In this document: one piece after another, positions 1-12,900 of the stretch
How the letters are laid out: each line of letters opens with the position of its first letter
Position numbering within the stretch: the stretch's first letter is position 1
Source of the DNA: Ciona intestinalis
Taxonomy: Eukaryota; Chordata; Ascidiacea; Phlebobranchia; Cionidae
NCBI RefSeq assembly: GCF_000224145.3
Contig: NC_020166.2
Span: 8,472,784 to 8,536,783 of the forward strand
Direction of reading: 5' to 3'
Length of the DNA: 64,000 nucleotides
Program-made: the position numbers and the translations under genes
The notes under the pieces: generated by a model
Told to the model about the DNA's origin: nothing
The model's input: only the letters and a program-made list of their open reading frames with translations
Database searches by the model: none

Positions 1-386
1 TGGGACACCTTTAGCCCAAAATATATAATATCCTGATTGTATTTTAAACAATTACCAACGGTCTATGAAAGTCCCGAGGACAAGGTTTTATAATTTTTTG
101 AATGTTCCTTGTTTACTACCAAAATGTACGAGAAAATGAAATGAAAAGGCGTCCCATCTTCCCCCATCCTACTATATTTACATTTAGTTGGAAGAAAATA
201 AGCGTGGTCGCTACACCTAACGGACATCAATTAAATTGTATACGCGTATTCGAAACAGATTAAACTAACAAAGTATATATACCTAATATATCACGGTGAG
301 GAGTTATAGTTTTATGCACGGAACTCAACACATCTACCCATGCTTTGTCCTTCAACACACTGTGTTGTACCATCATAATGAACTGC
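1..386 (-). other. Duplicate of 657-1046 carrying part of a WASHC5 exon; probable haplotype artefact
   Basis: Bases 1-386 repeat 657-1046 with a few substitutions and stop at the N gap 387-436. The segment contains the MITE (1-176), a unique spacer and the 3' part of the WASHC5 exon (283-386, equivalent to 939-1046). The same copy-gap-copy geometry is seen at two other gaps in the window, so an unmerged second haplotype is likelier than a real exon duplication. Confidence 0.75.
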
Positions 387-635
387 NNNNNNNNNNNNNN
401 NNNNNNNNNNNNNNNNNNNNNNNNNNNNNNNNNNNNTGTTTGATATCAGGCTTTGGAAACGGGCATCAATTGATCGTTTTATACCAGATGCGCCAATTAA
501 GACTACAATATTAAAATACTTCTACCAATCAGGGGCAGTAAAAAAGGTTGGAATAAAACTAACATTAAATGGTTTTGGGTAATGCCTTTGGACTGCTCAA
601 GTAACATTTTGTAAAATACGCTTACAGTTAAAACA

Positions 636-832
636 TATAGTGGGATGGGGGAAGATGGGACACCTTTAGCCCAAAATATATAAATATCCTGATCGTATTT
701 CAAACAATTACCAACGGTCTATGACAGTCCCGAGGACAAGGTTTTATAATTCTTTGAATGTTCTTTGTTTACTACCAAAATGTACGAGAAAATGAAATGA
801 AAAGGTGTCCCATCGTCCCCCATCCTACTATA
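636..832 (+). mobile_element. MITE copy
   Basis: TATAGTGGGATGGGGGAAGA at the left, GTCCCCCATCCTACTATA at the right, 197 bp, just downstream (transcript sense) of the WASHC5 exon at 939-1120. A matching truncated copy at 1-176 belongs to the duplicated segment. Interior has the word order reversed relative to 32641-32836. Confidence 0.9.
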
Positions 833-938
833 TTTACATTTAGTTGGAAGAAAATAAGCATGGTCGCTACACCTAACGGACATCAATTAAATTGTATACG
901 CGTATTCGAAACAGATTAAACTAACAAAGTATATATAC

Positions 939-3900
939 CTAATACATCGCGGTGAGGAGTTATAGTTTTATGCACGGAACCCAACACATCTATCCATGCT
1001 TTGTCCTTCAACACACTGTGTTGTACCATCATAATGAACTGCTGTAGTTCACGAACAACCATGAAACTGAACAAGCGATCTAATCCAGACAACCCATACA
1101 CACCAAGTGCTTCCTGGATCCTGAAAAAACATGGGCGAATATTTTTTACAAATTTTAATGAAATCTGGCGTGACATTGTTAAAATACAGTTACACTCATA
1201 GTTGTCAAACATAGGAAACCTCATTGATTAATGTGGTGAATGCAATATACTTTGGCTCTGCTTGTTTGAATAGACACCTAACAGCAGGGTAAAATCTGGA
1301 GTGACATTGTTAAAATACAGTTACACTCATAGTTGTCAAACATATGGAACCTCATTGATTAATGTGGTGAATGCAATATACTTTGGCTCTGCTTGTTTGT
1401 ATAGACACCTAACAGCAGGGTAAAATCTGGAGTGACATTGTTAAAATACAGTTACACTCATAGTTGTCAAACATATGGAACCTCATTGATTAATGTGGTG
1501 AATGCAATATACTTTGGCTCTGCTTGTTTGTATAGACACCTAACAGCAGGGTAAAATCTGGGGTGACATTGATAAAATACAGTTACACTCATAGTTGTCA
1601 AACATAGGGAACCTCATTGAATAATGTGGTGAATGCAATATACTTTGGCTCTGCTTGTTTGTATAGACACCTAACAGCAGGGTAAAATCTGGGGTGACAT
1701 TGATAAAATACAGTTACACTCATAGTTGTCAAACATAGGGAACCTCATTGAATAATGTGGTGAATGCAATATACTTTGGCTCTGCTTGTTTGTATAGACA
1801 CCTAACAGCAGGGTAAAATCTGGGGTGACACTGTTAAAATACAGTTACACTCATAGTTGTCAAACATAGGAAAATAAAACCCCCTTAAATAATAATCCCA
1901 CATATATAACAAACAGACAAGGTATAGCTACAAAACCACAGTCCCTAAAACTGCACAGCAATGGCAACATTAGGCTTTCTAAATCAGAGGTTTTTAATCT
2001 AACATTTTCCCCAAAAATATAACGATAAGCAAATAAACCTGAAAAAACTTTTATTACATTTTGTTTTAATTATAATAACAAATATTTTAATAATAATAAC
2101 AAAAAGAAAGACACCAGTGCAAGATGTATGTGTACATAGGTGTCCTATGGTAACTAATTCAACTTTACTTTTATAACCAGCTTGTCCTCTGTACAACAGG
2201 CAGCATATATAACAAGCTACAAACCTTGTAAACAGCTTGGTATCAGCAACTTCAACTTTAGTTTTCACATCATACCAAGTTCCCAACAAATCAACATACG
2301 ATGTTGTTCTAAAGTGTGTTTGATGATTAGTTAGGAAACTATGCCGTCCCAGAATCAATGTAAAGGTTTTATTGGATTGTTGTATTGTAAACTAACAGTT
2401 AAATACCCTGGAGTTTTGCCAATTTGGGTGACTTATCCATGGTTGCCACTCCCATGCCCACAGTCAATTGCTAAAGCTATTGCAGTGTGTGGATAAGCAG
2501 ACATCGCTTTTGGTTGGTTTGGTCATTTATATCCTCGTGGGTGGGAACTTAAGTGACTTGTCCATGGTTGCCACTCCCATGCCCACAGTCGAGTTGCTGA
2601 AGCTATTGCAGTGTGTGGATAAGCAGACATGACTTTTGGTTGGTTTGGTCATTTATATCCTCATGGGTGGGAACTTAAGTGACTTATCCATGGTTGCCAC
2701 TCCCATGCCCACAGTTGAGTTGATAAAGCAATTGTAGTGTGTGGATAAGCAGACATGACTTTTGGTTGGTTCGGTCATTTATACCCTTGTGGGTGGGAAC
2801 TTGAGTGACTTATCCATGGTTGCCACTCCCATGCCCACAGTCGAGTTGCTGAAGCTATTGCAGTGTGCGGATAAGCAGACATGACTTTTGGTTGGTTTGG
2901 CCATTAATGACCTAAGCCTGTTTTCACATTAAGAATACAGTAGTATGGCAAACGGCTTAATACAAAAATGACGCATATTTCTACACATGAAACAAACAAG
3001 TAAACAATATCAACGTAAACCTCTTACCTTCCGTCAGTTATTCTTAATGTTTCCCTAGCGAGACGACCGATGAAATTAACGGATCCATCAACGGGGGGAA
3101 ACCGGGGTACCGGGATATCTTTGGATTGATATAAACTCTCGTAATCTTGGATCTGGGGTTAAGTAACATTTATTAAGTGGCGAGATTTAAACAAGATAGA
3201 ATTGGACAGGACAGCAGAAACATATAGTTAGACACACAATCTAGTAAAACAAATCTAACTCATTGGTTGTAATGTTTACTAATTAATGTAGTTCAAAAAA
3301 AATGTTCTTTAACCCAGTGGTCACTAATGGGTTGCATTCTGGGTGTCTCGGGTAATAGGCCAACTCTGGTTTAAATCCCAGGTCCCATGGCGTGCCTCAC
3401 TGTAGGACCTCACCCATATAAAATAGAATGTACATATACAATGTTAGGGTAATAGGCAACTCTGGCCAAAATCCCAAGTCCCTATGGCATGCCTCACTGT
3501 AGAACCTCACCCATATAGAATAGAATGTGCATATATAATGTTGGGGTAATGGGCCAACTCTGGTCTAAATCCCAAGTCCCATAGCATGTCTCACTGTTGG
3601 ACCTCACCCATATAGAATAGAATGTGCATATACAATGTTGGGGTAATGGGCCAACTCTGGTATAAATCCCAGGTCCCATGGCATGCCTCACTGTAGGACC
3701 TCACCCATATAGAATAGAATGTGCATATACAATGTTAGGGCAATCGGCAATCTGTGGCCTAAATCCCAGGTTCTATAATGTGCTTCACTGTAGGATGCAC
3801 TTATGTAGAATAGAATATACACAACAATTTACCTTTTGGCGCAAAAAACTGTTACATTCCTGCTCTACATTGTAGTTTATAATACGAAGCATCTCCTTTT

Positions 3901-6900
3901 GCCAAATCTTCAATCCATAAATATCAACATAATCCTGATGGAAGAAAACTCAGTGTTTATTATAAACAGAGATAAATATATAATGCCGGGTTTTCTATAA
4001 TAAGAGTNNNNNNNNNNNNNNNNNNNNNNNNNNNNNNNNNNNNNNNNNNNNNNNNNNATTTGCTTGTTTAATGTGCAGGTATTAATGCAGAACATATCCA
4101 AAACTGTTATGATATAACTTAAATACCAGCAAGTAATACAAAAAAGGGTCCCTATACTGGTTCCTGTGACCCAGGGTTAAGTGACATCAATCATACCAAA
4201 CTCTCCAAAACAACTTTGTTATAATTAATTTGTTTAATGCAAAGTTACTATGGCAGAATATATTCAAAAATGTTCTGTTATTATACCCGTAAATAATACA
4301 AAATGGTGCAATTTTTAACAAATAAAAACGCACTTTTTGTAGGATTTAAGTGCAGACTAAATGACTATAAATAACCTCAAATGACCATATACAACCTATC
4401 ATTTCTAATTTAACTCAAAAATGATCAAATGCATTCCTAGAAATGATTCAAAACACCCCACACAGCAATAATAATAATAATAATAACTTTTATTTGTCTC
4501 TTTGATTACGGTAGTGAAGATTTAAAAATATTTTAAACGAAAAGACAGGATATAGCGACAAAACAACATTTGTTAAAACAAGCTTACTGTAAAAAATATA
4601 TATACGTTTTATTGAAGGAAAATAAGCGTGGTCGCTACACCTAGCGGACATGATACACATCACAGTCTACCTGTATATATTCGAATGATCTCCTGTAAGC
4701 ATCCATGGTTTGCGATAAAGTTTGAAGTTTTGGAAACAATTCACTTGTCTGGGGAGAGTGATAATAATATGATATTATATATAATCACTTTTTTTATGAA
4801 ACAGAACACCTGTGTTATAACGATTGTCATTGCCCCGCCACGCGAGGATAAATAAGTTTCATACATGGTAACTTGTAAGCAGGCACGAGGTGTATGAAAC
4901 AGAACACTTGTGTTATAACAACTGTCATTGCCGGTATTGCAATTTTCTTATACACCCCAACTTTTATTGTACCGATATTTTTCTCTGCCTAACATGACCA
5001 ATATAAAACGTAGCATTTACTTGGCCTCACCTTAGCTTTAGGGTTAAATATGAGCATCTTATGCATAGCATGAGCAACCTGCATAACCAGCTCCTTACGT
5101 ATGCCATCTTCAAGCAATTGTTTCGGATCGATTTTAATAATTCCAACCAATGTAGTTTTCATCATCAGTACGCCTTCAGTGAACACTGAGATTCCGTGCG
5201 TTAACTTGGCAACCTGCGCATAAATTAAATGTTTATCAAACATTAAAAAACGTTATGTTACGTTTATGGGGCTACCTGCATGGAAAATTTATCTGTCAGT
5301 CAAGCGTTAGGACCCTTTTATTTGCCTTTTTTTAGGATGTCCGTTTTATAAATTTTCTAAGATTATGGTTGGCACATAAATACCAACTCTGGACTAAATC
5401 TTAAGTCTCATGGCATGCCTCACTTTAGGACCTCACCCATATAGAATGTGCATATACAATGTTGGGGTAATGGGTCAACTCTGGTCTAAATCCCAGGTCC
5501 CATGACATGCCTTACTGTAGGACCTCATCCATATAGAATGTGCATATACAATGTTGGGGTAATAGGGAAACTCTGGTCTAAATTCCAGGTCCCATGGCGT
5601 GCCTCACTGTAGGACCTCACCTATATAGAATAGAATGTGCATATACAATGTTGGGGTAATGGACCAACTCTGGTCTAAATCCCAGGCCCCATGGCATGCC
5701 TTACTGTAGGACCTCACCCATATAGAATGTGCATATACAATGTTGGGGTAATGGGCCAACTCTGGTCTAAATCCCAGGTCCCCATGGCGTGGCCTTACTG
5801 TAGGACCTCACCCATATAGAATGTGCATATACAATGTTGGGGTAATGGGCCAACTCTGGTCTAAATCCCAGGTCCCATGGCGTGCCTCACTGTAGGACCT
5901 CACCCATATAGAATAGAATGCGCATATACAATGTTGGGGTAATGGGCCAACTCTGGTCTAAATCCCAGGTCCCATGGCGTGCCTCACTGTAGGACCTCAC
6001 CCATATAGAATAGAATGTGCATATACAATGTTGGGGTAATGGGGCAACTCTGGCCTAAATCCGAGCTCCTACACACACTATACACCCATATAGAATAAAT
6101 TAAAATGTGCATATACAAGATGGTGTAATGGAGACACCCTGGCCCACATTGCCCCGCTTTTAACCTTACTCGTATAGAATAGAATCTACACACAATATAC
6201 AGCCCACCTCATATCTTGCATCAAGCTGTGCATATTCTCTCATCTTATCTTTCTCCAACCTTGTGGGAAGTTCATGTATTTGTGTGGTTTGTATTTTAAC
6301 GATGCGTGCCAGAAGTCCAAACATTGTTTGGGGTATAATCTGGAGCACCTGTCAATCAAATGTAAGTGTCAATCAAATGTAAGTGTCAATCAATATAACT
6401 TTAAGTTACACGCATGTTGTAACTTATAAGCGGGCTGAAGGTGTATGAAACGGAACACCTGTGTTATAAGACCGTCATAGCCCCGCCAAGCGAGGAAAAA
6501 TAATAAATAAGTCATCAGCTTTGATAAAAGCTTGTCACAACAGGCAGCAGTCTGGGCAATACAAACACATACAAATTCGCTAAAAACAATCATACCGAGT
6601 TACAAAGACTGTTGTTGCCCCACTTTACAAGGATAAATAATAAAGTTATCATGTTTTTTGCCACTATAGGACCAGTTCTATACAAACACATCACCCACAC
6701 CACAGGATCACGCTCTGCGTACCGTGTTATAAAGACTGTTTCTCCTCGCAAGAATAAATAAGTTAGAAAATACATTCATTCATTCATTTTCCCTACACAT
6801 ACAAACATTTTCAGTTTAAGCTATCGTATTGCTTGCTACTATAAGCAGCAGTTATACACACCAAAAAATAGATCTAAACACCAAACGCCCTTACCTTTCT

Positions 6901-9900
6901 AACATAAGCCACCAATTCCCCAGAATAATACTGAGAGACACTGATAAGGTCACTACTGTTAGCCTGATTAATTCTCAACAATGGCAATTCCAATGTTGAC
7001 GCAAGCTTGAGGAAAGTTGATCTCAGTTTAATGACCAAAGATGGAGTCCGTTTGATCCCTTCTTGCATGTTGCTGGTATAACTGTGGATAGAGTGTAAGA
7101 AGACACCCATGTTATAACTCGACAGTGAGCATGAGGTGTATGAATACACCATGTGTGTCTGGTGAAGACACCCATGTTATAACTTGACAGTGAGCATGAG
7201 GTGTATGAACACACCATGTGTTCGACAGTGAACATGAGGTCACTTACTTTTGATCCATCACCATCCACGCGTAAGATAAATCGGCGATGATCTCTAGAGT
7301 GATGAGGACTTCCTCCTGGATGTTGACGGTCCTTATCATCTGATGTAGGAATCCTCGGGTGTCAGCGAGAAACTGACGAACCTGTGAAGAATACTCAATG
7401 TTTTTACAACATTATATATATATATACATATATTAAAAACTTTTTACTAGATCGACAAGGAAGAATTCTTTTCGGCAAAGCTTGCTGCGAAGTTAAAAAA
7501 TATATAAATACCGTCAACAGATTCACTAGTTTAATCCAATGATAATAAAAACATTTACTTTTCTTTTCGATAGCGGAGTTTAAGGGAAAAATGGGAAATA
7601 ACAAAAGATATAATACAGCGACAAAGCGACTGTTATTAAAACTGCTGACGGTACGACCAATTAAAACACCCATGTAAAACAGAACAAGTTTGCAACCAAT
7701 TAAAACACTCAGCTTCCAACCTGTAGATTATTTTCCAGTTGATGAAACTCCTGTACCTCCTCCAATGCTTGCATCAGTTGCACCATCTTCCTACCAGCGG
7801 AGGTAGAGTCAGAATAATCGAGCGAGGATATTTGACGTGACATCTGCTCGAACCACGACTTCAGTTGGTCTGTTAGGAGGGCAGTTAGAATTCGATTAAG
7901 GTTTCTTTATGACTGTTTTAAAACTAGGTTTACTATTAAGTGGTTTTAAAAGTAAAATGTAAGCCATGAACACAGAAACCAAATAACGGCTGTTATTACT
8001 CTGCCATGAAAGTATAACTTAAAATCATTTAATTATTGCTGATATGTAATTTGTAAAAAAAGCTTAGTCGTGTTTTCAGTGGTGAGATTTGAACCCTCAG
8101 ACCGCATAGTTACGTTAGCATGAAAAACACACGCATTATAACCACTGTCATTGCCCCACGGCACGGGATACCCACAAGCAAACTTACCATTCTTCTCTAT
8201 CCTTGTAAGAGGTTTGGAACCCGAGAAAACTTCAGCGAGTTCGTCCATTCTTTCAACTCCTTCCTTCTTACAACGATCCCAAGTCATCTCCTTGTCAGCC
8301 AACATCTTCTTGAACATCTGGGGTGGGTTTAAATATATGTGGAAATGATTTTATATTCGGCTTGCAAAGTCAGCAGTTTTAGGGTAAATTAGACACTGAA
8401 CACATGCGGTGGTTTAAATATAGATTGATTTAATTATGAAGTTTTAATTGACAGTTCGCACGCTTGCATGTAGCCCAAAGGATCTAGGTTCAAGGCTTGG
8501 CGCTGCCACCATTGTGGACCTATCCTAAGGGTAATTGCTCTGATGCGGTCATTAATGGCTGCAGGGTGTAAGAAACAGAACACCTGTGTTATAATGAGTA
8601 TCGTTGCTCGCCATGCGAAAATAAATAAGTAACATATGTGGTAACTCTCAAGCAGGCACAAGGTGTATAAAGCAGAACACCTGTAAGGCCGTAATATAAC
8701 GATTGTCGTTGCCTCACCACGAGAGGATCAACAAGTTACATACTTGGTAACTAGTAGGCGGGCACAAGGTGTGTATGAAACAAAACACCCGTGTTATAAT
8801 GATTATCGTTGCTCGCTATGCGAGGATAAATAAGTTATATTTATTGATTCACTCTCCACATAAGCCATATACACATTACCTCTTTTAATTTAAGTTCCAA
8901 CTGAGCTGTATGAAGTAGCAATTGAAATATATTGGCTTGTTTAACAGTGGTAGTGGTCAGTACAAGTTCACGGAGTTGTTTGCATTTCTTTATCAATTCG
9001 CTACCTGTAAGTTAGTAGTCATTGAAATATAAATTTAAATTATCTCCAAGCTTACTACCTGTAGGTTGAAGCTTGCATTAATATTAACATAACATAATTT
9101 AAGCTCAGAGAAAGCTTAGAGGTCTCAAGCCATTGGCTTTTTTAATGATGGCATTTGGCTTGCAGAAAGATGTAACTTGGCATTTATTAGCATAATCTTT
9201 ATAAATAAAACTTTTTCTGTAATTTTTACTGTAACATCATGCTAAGAATTGCCAGACGTGATTTCAGTTACACTATTATATTGCTATCGCGAAAAAAAAA
9301 CTAAAGGTATTTAAATTTCATGTCTCCTTTTACAAAAGGTTCCTCGCTCTCACGATTTTATAATTTCTGTTTATGCGGGCTATATAGAACTTCATATGAG
9401 GAATAACAGAAGTCAATATAACAAGTTACCTGTTACAATAGAGTGTAGCATTAACCATCTTATGCAGACATTGCATTCGCGAAGACAGTTCATCAGCCTT
9501 GGTATATTATCCAACATATAGTCCGATGTTAGAACACCTTCTTTAAGAAAATGGTCGACGTCTTTAAACGACTTTTGAAGTTGCCGTGCATGTTTCACTG
9601 CCTGCGGGGGAAAGATANNNNNNNNNNNNNNNNNNNNNNNNNNNNNNNNNNNNNNNNNNNNNNNNNNNNNNNNNNNNNNNNNNNNNNNNNNATTTTTAGT
9701 TAAATGTGTATTATTGTATATTATGTTAGGCTTCTAATCTTTTAATTATAGAGCAATGGCTTGGTTTTCTTTAAAGGCTAAATGCTAAATTTTGCTAAAA
9801 AAGGAATAATTTTCCTAGACCTATATAAAAATTTCTTGGGCTTTAGGCCTATAGCAATCCTACTTTAAATAAAGCAAGGACATGACTCCATAATTAATAG

Positions 9901-12900
9901 ATTTAAAAGCCATTATAATCTACTTTAGAAATATAGATAAACAGCAATATAACAGTCCGTTGTAGGTGTGCAAGCCATACATGGGCAAATTACCTTTAAA
10001 CATTTTCTTGTATTTGTTTAACCTAATCTATATTTAAACTAACGCTAGTTCTCACAGCAATTAACTCCTAAAAAGCAAAGCGGCAAAATATAAACAAGTG
10101 GAGAGCATTTCCCACATAAATAATAAACAACATAACTGCTCTATTAAATGTAAAAAGGTTAATGGTTATGCAAAGAGTGCAAACACCTTATTAATATTTC
10201 ACACCAACACAATATAAAACATTAGGCAAGGTGTAACATTTTCAGTTGGCTTCAAAATGTGCCAAGTCATTTTCAAGCCATTTTACGGCTGGCTGAGATA
10301 TTACTTTGTTAATATCATTGGGAGGATTATAACACATCTTAGAAACCATGTGTTTTTTCTACACCTTGTTCTTAATATAGTACTGGTGTTGGTGAACGTG
10401 GTATTCGACGCATTGATAACTTATGAATATACTACAGGGATTATGTTGAAGCTGTCAGAACCAGGTGAGAATATTTGATTACATTTTAATGGCATTATAC
10501 CTATAATTAATACAGTTACTCTATATATATATTTTATACAGTTCTATTGGTATTACTACTACAGTACTACTAGATATTTTACTTTTTTAAAATAATTTTT
10601 ATAAAGTTTGTATAATGTAAATTTACTACTACCTAAATGTTTATTTTGTTTTAAAAGTGTTACAGCTTAATGTATTTAATACATTTTTTAATGGTGTTAT
10701 AACATACTATATATTATAATTAGAGGTGCTTTCTTTGCTATATATATTACCATTGAAATCTATATTTAAAGTATATAAATATAAAATTTTATTTTTATTT
10801 GCATGATCACAGATTTTAGTTTGTACAAAACAAAGCTTCGTAAGTTTGGACTTTTTTATTACTTAAAAAAAATGTTTTAAACAGATCTTGCCATCAGCTT
10901 AGTTTTGATAATATTTACCGGAGCTGGGTTTGGGTGTTCATTGCTACAAATATGGGGAGCGGGAAACGGTAAGTGTTCGGTTATTGAAGTTATGTGTCTA
11001 TGTGTAAGTTGTTACTTGGAAGTAACTGCTTCAACCTTGTGGTAACTAAAGTTTGTTTAAATTAAGAAGATAAGGTTACATACTTTGTGACTAGTTAGCG
11101 GGCACGAGGTGTAAAACACATAAGATTCGTGTTATAAGGTCTGTTGTTGCGAGGATAAATAAGTTAAATATGTGGTAACTTGTAAGTTAGCACAAGTGTA
11201 TGAAACAGAACACTCGTGTTATAACTACTATACAATTTCAAAATTTATCGACAACCAAAAAGGGATCAAACAGATCTATAAACAAATATCTGATTCCTTA
11301 ATGATGCAGTGAACATAAAAACAAGCAACATATCCTAATTAAACAATTAAAACCTTACAGTTTTAAACAACTTTATTGACAATCAATCTCCTGAAAGTCG
11401 ATTGCCTTCCAACAAAGTTCACAACCAACCCAATGTTACCAGTGTTTCCAACTCTTTAAAACCTCAAACCTCATCAAAGGTGAGAGAAATATTGGGGCAA
11501 CACTGTTTTAATATTGCTGAAATGTGTATAAGAGACCCATGTTATAACTTGACAGTGAGCATGAGGTGTATGAATACACCATGTGTGTCTGGTGTATAAG
11601 AAGACACCCATGTTATAACTCGGCAGCGAGCATGAGGTGTATGAATACACCATATGTGTCTGGTGTGTAAAAAAAAGACACCCATTTTATAACTCGACAG
11701 TGACCGTGAGGTGTATGAATACACCATGTGTGTCTGGTGTATAAGAAGACACCCATGTTATAACTTGACAGTGAGCATAAGGTGCATGAATACACCATGT
11801 GTGTCTGGCGTATAGGAAGACACCCATGTTATAACTTGACAGTGAGCATGAGGTGTATGGATACACCATGTGTATCTGGTGTATAAGAAAACACCCATGT
11901 TATAACTCGACAGTGAGCATGAGGTGTATGAATACACCATGTGTGTCTGGTGTATAAGACACCCATGTTATAACTCGACAGTGAGCATGAGGTGTATGAA
12001 TACACCATGTGTGTCTGGTGTATAAGAAGACACCCATGTTATAACTCGACAGTGAGCATGAAGTGTATGAATACACCATGTGTGTCTGGTGTATAAGAAG
12101 ACACCCATGTTATAACTTGACAGTGAGCATGAGGTGTATGAATACACAATGTGTGTCTGGTGTGTAAGAAGACACCCATGTTATAACTCAACAGTGAGCA
12201 TGAGGTGTATGAATACACTATGTGTGTCTGGTGTATAAGAAAACACCTATGTTACAATTCGACAGTGAGCATGAGGTGTATGAATACACAATGTGTGTCT
12301 GGTGTGTAAGAAAACACCCATGTTATAACTCAACAGTGAGCATGAGGTGTATGAATACACTATGTGTGTCTGGTGTATAAGAAGACAACTATACTTACAA
12401 TTTGACAGTAAGCATGAAGTGTACTTATTCTTACTGTCCAGTTATAACTTGGGTGTCTTCTAATAAAAATGTAAAACCCATGTTATAAAATAAACACTTT
12501 TATTATTCCAGAAAACAGCCCCAAAAAAGAAGTTATCCCCCCATAAAGCTTTGCTGTTCCAAGCGTTCATGGCTTTATTATTAGCCATAATATCACCGGC
12601 TTATTTATACTTGTTGTTTTACTACATCATGGGTTGTGTGGTCACAAGCAATCTGATTATTTTCACTAAAGTTATTCTTGCAGGTTGGTGCAGTGTTGCG
12701 AGACTTTTTTGTGCAGTGTTGCGAGTCATCTTTGTGCAAAACTTTTTTTGTGCAGTGTTGCAAGACTTTTTTTGTGCAGTGTTGCGAGTCATCTTTGTGC
12801 AGTGTTGCAAGACTTTTTGTGCAGTGTTGCGAGTCATGTTTGTGCAGTGTTCTGAGACTTTTTGTATTGAAAAATTTTTACTTTGTATTTTGAGACTTTT

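Noticed and set aside
1158..1870. CRISPR-like regular spacing in tandem repeats (also 2428-2925, 5384-6112)
   Set aside because: Units are contiguous with no unique spacers, and the DNA is eukaryotic.
11542..11940. Overlapping ~60-codon open frames ([18 protein letters not shown] type), also at 7023-7268 and 47663-48668
   Set aside because: They repeat every 71 bp in the satellite arrays and shift frame with the unit; they are a by-product of a stop-free repeat.
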